A stretch of 8,578 nt of DNA, taken from the NCBI GenBank assembly GCA_910579655.1, contig CAJTVE010000095.1, positions 1-8,578 on the forward strand, written 5' to 3'. This document shows, one piece after another, positions 1 through 4,887 of the stretch (position 1 is its first letter; each line of letters starts with the position of its first letter). The translations under genes and the position numbers were made by a program. Source of the stretch: an uncultured Allobaculum sp. (GTDB lineage: Bacteria > Bacillota_I > Bacilli_A > Erysipelotrichales > Erysipelotrichaceae). The notes beneath the pieces are model-generated. The model ran no database searches, was not told where the DNA came from, and worked only from the letters and a program-made list of their open reading frames with translations.

Positions 1-77
1 CTCAGCCCCCTGCACATATGTGATTTCGACTTTAGGGTACTGGCAAGGGGGCCTGAGGGGCTGAATTTTCAAAGTAG
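1..77. other. Non-coding junction sequence with inverted repeat, possible mobile-element end
   Basis: This stretch abuts the broken end of the Y-family polymerase and does not encode the missing polymerase residues: the polymerase frame meets TAG at 75-77 and TGA at 21-23. It holds an 8-bp inverted repeat, TCAGCCCC at 2-9 and GGGGCTGA at 57-64, a near copy of the second arm (GGGGGCCTGAG at 46-56), and a 10-bp palindrome CACATATGTG at 13-22. Such structure next to an interrupted gene suits the end of an insertion sequence or a rearrangement breakpoint. No transposase is visible, so this is inference only. It could also be an assembly join. Confidence 0.35.
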
Positions 78-89
78 ATTCAGGACGAA

Positions 90-959
90 GTGTTTGATAC
101 CTTTGGAATTACGGTCAGTATGGGAGTTGCCAATAACAAGGTATTTGCCAAACTGGGCAGTGATCTGTTCAAGCATAAGGGTTTTGTTGTAATTGAACCA
201 GATCAGTACGAAGAGCTGGTCTGGCCGCTGCCGGTGGAGGATTTGCTGATGGTGGGTTCACGCATGAAACGACATTTCAATGATTTGAAGATTTTTACCA
301 TCGGGGATCTGGCCAAAGCAGACTGCGCGTATTTACAGCACCGCTTTGGACTTATGGGCGCACTGCTCTGGACGTATGCCAATGGTCTGGATCGCAGTGA
401 GGTTCACCTGGCTGGCTATGTCAGGCCGCCTAAATCCATCGGCAATTCCAAAACGCTCGTTAAAGACATCTGTTCCATGGGCCAGCTGCGTGAAGTCTTT
501 CGGGTGCTCAGCGAGTCTATTGCAGCCCGTTTAAGGGAGCAGAACCTGAAAGGACGCACCATCAGCATCTGGCTGCGGGATACGGATCTGAAAGGAAAAG
601 GCTGCCAGGGCAAATTCTTGCAGCATACCGATCTGGCCCGCGACATTCTCGAGATGGCCATGCAGCTGGCCGCTAAGCTTTGGAGTGGGGATGTGCCGCT
701 TCGTTCAGTTGGAATCCGGGTGGAGAATCTGTCAGACCGGGCAGACTATGATCAGCTGGATTTGTTTTCAGATCCGGATGATCGTGCCAAGGAGCGAAAG
801 CTTGAAACGGTTCTGCATGAGATTCGCAAGCAGTATGGCTATGATGCCTGCCGTATGGCGTCCAGCCAGGTAGATGCTGAAGTCACCGACTTTGATCCGC
901 TTGGCCTTCTGCATCAGGTTCATCCCATCGGCGCCCTGGATGGACCAATTCGCCTATGA
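90..959 (+). CDS. 5'-truncated Y-family (translesion) DNA polymerase, probably inactive
   Basis: This is the C-terminal part of a DinB/UmuC-type error-prone polymerase, a family that copies past DNA lesions. Numbering from the GTG at 90, the conserved palm segment GITVSMGVANNK is at 6-17 followed by AKLGSDLFK at 20-28. A thumb with helix-hairpin-helix character spans about 50-110, and the little-finger domain starts near PPKSIGNSKTL (113-123). QLDLF at 222-226 fits the sliding-clamp-binding consensus. Homology extends a few codons upstream of the GTG (I-Q-D-E from 78) until TAG at 75-77. The N-terminal fingers/palm part, with both catalytic acidic sites (the first Asp near the N-terminus and the S-x-D-E motif that normally precedes GITVS by some tens of residues), is absent, roughly 100 residues. 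No good Shine-Dalgarno precedes the GTG. Family assignment is firm; polymerase activity of this fragment is very unlikely. It overlaps the next gene by ATGA. Confidence 0.9.
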   Translation: MFDTFGITVSMGVANNKVFAKLGSDLFKHKGFVVIEPDQYEELVWPLPVEDLLMVGSRMKRHFNDLKIFTIGDLAKADCAYLQHRFGLMGALLWTYANGLDRSEVHLAGYVRPPKSIGNSKTLVKDICSMGQLREVFRVLSESIAARLREQNLKGRTISIWLRDTDLKGKGCQGKFLQHTDLARDILEMAMQLAAKLWSGDVPLRSVGIRVENLSDRADYDQLDLFSDPDDRAKERKLETVLHEIRKQYGYDACRMASSQVDAEVTDFDPLGLLHQVHPIGALDGPIRL

Positions 960-1243
960 AACTATTCAAATACTATGTCGATGTGGTGACGCTGATTTTT
1001 TACGATGGTACGTTTAAGCCTTTGTTTGTGTGCTGGGATCATCATCATTACCGCATTGATAAAGTCCTGACGGTTCGCGAAACGTATTCGAAAGCGGGTG
1101 GCTGCGGCATCTGCTATACCTGTCGGATCGGCAGCCAGCAGCGAAATCTGTTCTGGGAGAGAAATCGCTGGTTTCTGGAATCAGAAGTCTATATTCCCGG
1201 ACTGGAAGAAAGACAGAAGCTGCCTGGAAAATCAGATACCTGA
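956..1243 (+). CDS. Small conserved partner protein of Y-family polymerase
   Basis: A 95-residue soluble protein whose ATG overlaps the polymerase stop (ATGA at 956-959), which implies translational coupling. Visible pattern: an N-terminal beta segment (YYVDVVTLIFYDG, 6-18), a W-D-H-H-H-Y-R-I-D-K-V-L block (27-38), a glycine/cysteine-rich turn (AGGCGICYTCRI, 47-58) and a closing L-F-W-E-R-N-R-W-F-L segment. I recall similar small proteins (aromatic, I-D-K-V-L, then a G-G-x-G-I-x-Y-x-C-R-I turn) encoded directly behind Y-family polymerases in Firmicutes, and the layout is reminiscent of the actinobacterial DUF6504 proteins next to DinB-type genes. Both comparisons come from memory. The biochemical role is unknown; a lesion-bypass accessory role is inferred only from position. 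The gene itself appears intact although its partner is truncated. A terminator follows at 1359-1407. Confidence 0.75.
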   Translation: MKLFKYYVDVVTLIFYDGTFKPLFVCWDHHHYRIDKVLTVRETYSKAGGCGICYTCRIGSQQRNLFWERNRWFLESEVYIPGLEERQKLPGKSDT

Positions 1244-1358
1244 AAGATTAGTCGAATAGGATAGCCTAAAGTTTGACTGCCAGATCAGATAGCCGAAAAG
1301 GATCCAGGAAAGATCTGGATTCTGATTCAAAACGCAGCTGAATCCATTTGCTGGGTTT

Positions 1359-1407
1359 ACCGGTTTCTTTTCTCCTTTCTCGGCGCTGGAAAAGAAACCG
1401 GTTTTTC
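1359..1407 (+). terminator. Rho-independent terminator of the polymerase/partner operon
   Basis: A perfect 14-bp stem is formed by 1359-1372 (ACCGGTTTCTTTTC) and 1389-1402, with a 16-nt loop and a short T-rich run at 1402-1407. It lies about 115 bp after the stop of the small partner gene and reads only on the + strand; the opposite side of the stem lacks a T-run. Confidence 0.8.
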
Positions 1408-1475
1408 TATGACAGGATGGAGATGTTGAAAGAGATTGCTTTTGGAGGATGACTATCCTTTTGGCAAGAACAGTC

Positions 1476-1516
1476 AAAAAGAAAAAGGCCTCGATTTCTG
1501 AAGGAAAAGAGACCTT
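1476..1516 (-). terminator. Rho-independent terminator of the - strand GT-C gene
   Basis: Read on the - strand, AAGGTCTC (1516-1509) pairs with GAGGCCTT (1492-1485) in an 8-bp stem with one U-G wobble and a 16-nt loop. The - strand then reads T-T-T-T-T-C-T-T-T-T-T (plus-strand A-run around 1476-1486). It lies about 100 bp beyond the stop of the 631-residue membrane protein gene. Confidence 0.7.
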
Positions 1517-1618
1517 ATAATTGCTGGAAAGAAAGAGACGCATCAAGAATTTTGCGCTTTTTCTACCATATTATTAATAACCTTGTAAATGACCTGCATT
1601 CGGCAAAATCCACAGTTC

Positions 1619-3514
1619 CTATTCGAAGCTTTGTTCGCCTGAATCCGGTTCCTCAAAGGCGGAGTCGATGGCTGAATCGACAGTCTGCTCAGGTGCAGGC
1701 ACATCGGGAACAGCCTGATCAGGAACAGCCTGGTCGGGGGATGGCTGTTCAGGAGCGGCCTGGGTTGGAAGTGAAGGGTCGAGGGCCGGCTGGTTTACAG
1801 CCGGATTGGCATCAGGCTGGCTTTGTTCCGCTGGAAGGCCTGGGTCTGTTGGGGTTTCATTTGCTGGAGCTTCAGAATGAGTCTGTGAAGACGCTTCGCT
1901 GGCACCAGGTGCATCCGGTGAAGTGGAATCCAGCTGGGATTTGCCTGCCTTCGGGGTGGACAGCTCGATTTCACGTTCGGTCAGCTGGCCGTCCGGATTG
2001 TTTGGATTGTATTTCTCACGATGCTTCAGATAGTTCTGCGTAAAGCGGGGCAGTGAGGAGTATTGAGGTTCGACGCGCTGGTAGGAATACAGCTGAATCC
2101 AGCCCAGGCAGAAAGCCAGGTAAGCCACGCCCGCCCATGACAGAACGGCATAGCCGTATTTTTCATATTTGAAGAAGATCTTCGATACCGTCTTAAACGC
2201 AAACCGGTATCCTGCCACGACTGCAAGAATCACCGACGTAAAGCCGGGCATGATGTAGCGCCCTTGTGGCTGGAAGTCATCTGTCCAGGAATAATACAGG
2301 CTGAGCATGATGACCATCACTGCACAGATTGAAATAAATAAGAAGAACAGAATATTCTGATTTGCTTCGTGATCCGCACAATGCTTCTTGATGGCATACC
2401 ACAGTGCCTGAACGATCCAGACAACAAACTGGACGATAAATAAGGCCAGTCCAATGACAACCAGGATGTAGAAGAAACGGTACAGTTCAGCCGGCATCAA
2501 GAAGTCCATCAGGCCAAGCAGCGCAAAGGAGGACATGAATGTCTTCGAGGCCCAATCAAATGGGGATCCATTGAAATAGAACAAAGTATCCCAATAGGAA
2601 AAACCTTGCCGGATTGGTTTAAAGATGATGGACGGCTTCTTGGAGAAGACGGCATACATCTCACCCATAGCCAGACGGGTTTTTGACCCAAGAACATCCC
2701 CATCATAGAGCACGATATTCCGGATAAACCACCAGCCGGCAATCAGGAAGGTAATCAGGATAATGACGCCGGTCTTTTTCCAGGTTTCCAGTTTTTCTTC
2801 CCTGGTCATATGACGATGGAAAGCGGTCATAAAGAAAAGGGGGACTGAAAACAGAATATACGGATAGGCATTGTAGTAGGACTGAATGGTCAGTCCCATG
2901 GCAATCGCAAATTTGATGCAGTCCGGCCACGTCCAGTTTTCCTTCATGCCGCGCACCCAGCAATACAGCACGGCGGAGACACAGCACATGCAAAAAGTAT
3001 CGTTGTTGTGATAGCCTGCCAGGAAAGTCAGCTGGGGGACAAGCGAGCAGATCAGGATGACACACCATCCCCATCTTGGCTTCCAGCCTAACCATTCACA
3101 AGTCCGAAACAGGAAATAGAGCATGGCGGTTTTGGAAAAAGCCGAGATAATGCGTACGCTCAACAGCAGGGCGTAGGGATCATCCGTAAACCAGGAGACC
3201 ACCCACATATTGAATGCTCCCAGAATGTTGACCAGCATCGGGCGCAGGGCATACGAAAATCCCCACTCCCGAATGCGGACGGCCGGATCCCAGGCATTGG
3301 GCAGCTGGCCATGGAAGAACACATAATCCGAAAGAATGATTCGGACGGGTTCATCGGGGGCTTTGGCCATTGGGATCAGTTTCATCCACAGAATATTGAG
3401 GACCAGATCAAAAATCAGAAAAGCTGCCAGAAAGACCCAGGTCAGCTTCGAGTAGTGCGTAATAAACCGGCGTGCAGAAAACTCACGTTTTCTGGCCGTA
3501 CGAGTTCGTTCCAT
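1619..3514 (-). CDS. Polytopic GT-C-type membrane glycosyltransferase, DUF2142-like
   Basis: The predicted product has 631 residues. I chose the ATG at 3514-3512 because AAGGAGG (plus-strand 3521-3527) sits 6 nt upstream; the longer frame from 3535 would translate through that ribosome binding site. The Arg/Lys-rich N-terminus (1-18) should be cytoplasmic. Many hydrophobic segments follow, the first at about 24-47. Right after it comes an acidic loop A-P-D-E-P (D54, E55), where GT-C enzymes carry their catalytic or metal-binding acid. Other family-like motifs are HNND (169-172), WWFIRN (261-266) and QGRYIMP (417-423), the last typical of DUF2142-type proteins. The expected role is transfer of a sugar from a polyprenyl-phosphate carrier to an external acceptor, which cannot be identified here. 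Residues from about 505 to 631 form a Pro/Gln/Ala/Asp-rich disordered tail. The divergent GT2 gene could supply its lipid-linked sugar. No convincing promoter was found upstream. Confidence 0.8.
   Translation of the reverse strand: MERTRTARKREFSARRFITHYSKLTWVFLAAFLIFDLVLNILWMKLIPMAKAPDEPVRIILSDYVFFHGQLPNAWDPAVRIREWGFSYALRPMLVNILGAFNMWVVSWFTDDPYALLLSVRIISAFSKTAMLYFLFRTCEWLGWKPRWGWCVILICSLVPQLTFLAGYHNNDTFCMCCVSAVLYCWVRGMKENWTWPDCIKFAIAMGLTIQSYYNAYPYILFSVPLFFMTAFHRHMTREEKLETWKKTGVIILITFLIAGWWFIRNIVLYDGDVLGSKTRLAMGEMYAVFSKKPSIIFKPIRQGFSYWDTLFYFNGSPFDWASKTFMSSFALLGLMDFLMPAELYRFFYILVVIGLALFIVQFVVWIVQALWYAIKKHCADHEANQNILFFLFISICAVMVIMLSLYYSWTDDFQPQGRYIMPGFTSVILAVVAGYRFAFKTVSKIFFKYEKYGYAVLSWAGVAYLAFCLGWIQLYSYQRVEPQYSSLPRFTQNYLKHREKYNPNNPDGQLTEREIELSTPKAGKSQLDSTSPDAPGASEASSQTHSEAPANETPTDPGLPAEQSQPDANPAVNQPALDPSLPTQAAPEQPSPDQAVPDQAVPDVPAPEQTVDSAIDSAFEEPDSGEQSFE
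1706..1735 (-). repeat. 15-bp in-frame tandem repeat in the GT-C tail
   Basis: Two adjacent 15-bp units (1706-1720 and 1721-1735) differ at two positions and encode P-D-Q-A-V twice, followed by a further P-D-V-P-A-P. Because the unit is a multiple of three, copy-number change would alter tail length without breaking the frame. Confidence 0.6.
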
Positions 3515-3785
3515 TTTCAACCTCCTTCGAAACAACCTTTTACGATGGTCAAACAGACAGGGATCGTCAAGATCAGCCGTTTACCTATCCAAAAGAAGAG
3601 ATGGGATCCCAAAAAGTGAACAGATTGAAAGCTGTATCAATCCATTTTTGCGTTTTTGGATCCTGTACAGCTCAAGGTGTTTAAAAATAGCGCCTGAATT
3701 GTTTCCTGAACTGTCTAAGGAAAAATTTAACATACCGACCGTTGATTCTGAAAAATAAGATGAAAGAAAACGCAAGGAAGACTCT

Positions 3786-3855
3786 CTCTTTCGAAAGAGC
3801 AAGTCGCTTACAATAGGCAGATTTGGATGCTAAGAGAGTTTGCATGCGCGACTTG
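3786..3855. promoter_or_regulatory. Palindrome and inverted repeat upstream of the GT2 promoter, candidate operators
   Basis: CTCTTTCGAAAGAG at 3786-3799 is a perfect 14-bp palindrome. Immediately after it, CAAGTCGC (3800-3807) has its exact reverse complement GCGACTTG at 3848-3855, and that second arm falls between the -35 and -10 boxes of the GT2 promoter. The arrangement suits binding by a dimeric regulator, perhaps with looping, but no regulator gene is nearby and the sites match no operator I can name. Confidence 0.35.
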
Positions 3856-3867
3856 GCCGTCTATAAT
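3839..3867 (+). promoter_or_regulatory. Sigma-A-type promoter of the GT2/membrane protein operon
   Basis: TTTGCA at 3839-3844 (4 of 6 to TTGACA), a 17-bp spacer, and a perfect TATAAT at 3862-3867. The expected transcription start is near 3873-3877, essentially at the ATG of the GT2 gene (3877). Confidence 0.65.
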
Positions 3868-3876
3868 AGGTCAAGT

Positions 3877-4887
3877 ATGAAAAAAACAGCCATCTTAATA
3901 CCGTGCTATAACGAGTCGCGGACAGTCGAAAAAGTTGTCCGCGATTATCGGTCTGCCTTCCCGGAGGCAGACATTTACGTTTACGATAACAACTCAACCG
4001 ACCACACGGATGAACTTGCCCGTAAGGCTGGCGCGATCGTGCGCTACGAGCACAAGCAGGGCAAAGGCAACGTTGTGCGTTCGATGTTCCGGGATATTGA
4101 GGCAGACTGTTACATCATGGTGGATGGAGATGATACCTATCCCGCCCAGGATGCAGTGAAACTGGCCGAGCTGGTCAATGAACAGGGCGTAGATATGGCC
4201 ATTGGTGACCGTCTGTCTTCAACTTACTTTACTGAAAATAAACGTCCGTTTCACAACACGGGCAACCGTCTGGTCCGCTGGCTGATCAACACCTGCTATC
4301 AGGCGGATGTGACTGACATTATGACAGGGCTGCGGGCTTTCTCGTGGGATTTTGTCAAGTCCTTTCCAGTCTGCTCCAAAGGATTTGAAATCGAAACTGA
4401 AATGACGATTTTTGCATTGGATAACAATATGCAGCTTGCAGAAATCCCCATTGGCTATCGAGATCGGCCAGAAGGCAGCGTTTCGAAGCTGAATACCGTC
4501 AGCGATGGTCTCAAAGTGCTCAAGACCATTGGAACTCTGCTTCGCGATACCAGACCCTTTGCCTTCTTTACCACGATCTCCCTGGTTTTCCTGCTGATTA
4601 CGCTGGGGCTTTTTATTCCGGTGTATGCCGAGTATCTGAAAACCGGGCTGGTGGATAAGATTCCGACACTGATCATGGTGTGCATGTTTGGCATCAGCAC
4701 CCTTCTTTGTTTCTTTACAGGCGTCGTGCTGACCAGCTTTCGTAAAAATCAGAAAAAAGAGTTTGAACGAGATCTGACTACGCTGCGGCTTGATCGAGAA
4801 ATCAGCCAGAAGCTTCAGGCCCTGGAACAAGCTGCCCAGATTGAGATTGTTGAAGATCTTTCACAATCTGGAAAGGACATTTCATGA
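3877..4887 (+). CDS. GT2 polyprenyl-phosphate glycosyltransferase (DPM1/GtrB-like)
   Basis: 336 residues from the ATG at 3877. This start gives the usual family N-terminus M-K-K-T-A-I-L-I-P-C-Y-N-E; longer frames from 3844 or 3823 would put the TATAAT box inside the gene and add atypical residues. The enzyme belongs to the GT-A fold family that moves a sugar from a nucleotide sugar to undecaprenyl phosphate at the cytoplasmic membrane face. Motifs: nucleotide-binding start (residues 5-13), D-N-N-S-T-D (37-42), QGKGNVVRSMF (61-71), the D-x-D metal site in DGDDTY (83-88), T-G-L-R (140-143) and GFEIETEM (169-176). Two transmembrane helices lie at about 218-240 and 253-276, then a charged cytoplasmic tail, as in GtrB/CsbB-type proteins. 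The sugar cannot be told. It overlaps the next gene by ATGA, so the pair is an operon. No proper Shine-Dalgarno is present; only AGG at 3868-3870. Confidence 0.88.
   Translation: MKKTAILIPCYNESRTVEKVVRDYRSAFPEADIYVYDNNSTDHTDELARKAGAIVRYEHKQGKGNVVRSMFRDIEADCYIMVDGDDTYPAQDAVKLAELVNEQGVDMAIGDRLSSTYFTENKRPFHNTGNRLVRWLINTCYQADVTDIMTGLRAFSWDFVKSFPVCSKGFEIETEMTIFALDNNMQLAEIPIGYRDRPEGSVSKLNTVSDGLKVLKTIGTLLRDTRPFAFFTTISLVFLLITLGLFIPVYAEYLKTGLVDKIPTLIMVCMFGISTLLCFFTGVVLTSFRKNQKKEFERDLTTLRLDREISQKLQALEQAAQIEIVEDLSQSGKDIS

Larger units (their letters stand above)
1244..1618. other. Intergenic stretch between convergent genes
   Basis: No credible gene is seen. The stretch holds a weak hairpin (ATCCAG 1302-1307 with CTGGAT 1315-1320, no U-tract), the + strand terminator serving the polymerase pair and the - strand terminator serving the membrane glycosyltransferase. 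The only long open frame, on the - strand from 1546 to 1232, runs straight through both terminators and has no ribosome binding site of note. Confidence 0.7.
3515..3876. other. Divergent intergenic region between the two glycosyltransferase transcripts
   Basis: About 360 bp without a credible gene separates the - strand GT-C gene from the + strand GT2 gene. The left end carries the GT-C ribosome binding site (3521-3527). I found no convincing -35/-10 pair for the - strand. The right end holds a palindrome at 3786-3799, an inverted repeat pair at 3800-3807/3848-3855 and a good + strand promoter, described separately. Short open frames here lack ribosome binding sites and protein-like composition. 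Confidence 0.7.

Noticed and set aside
1301..1321. Hairpin ATCCAG/CTGGAT
   Set aside because: Only a 6-bp stem with no following T-run; the real terminator is just downstream.
1232..1546. - strand open frame of 104 codons
   Set aside because: It runs through both opposing terminators, has no good ribosome binding site and no recognisable composition.
1552..2043. + strand open frame of 163 codons
   Set aside because: It is antisense to the low-complexity tail of the GT-C gene, where biased codons keep the opposite frame open; it lacks a ribosome binding site.
3810..3825. Second -10 box TACAAT upstream of a TTG start
   Set aside because: No acceptable -35 at 16-18 bp, and the TTG start would add residues absent from the usual family N-terminus.
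4219..4830. - strand open frame of 203 codons
   Set aside because: It lies wholly antisense to the GT2 glycosyltransferase, whose motifs fix the coding strand.
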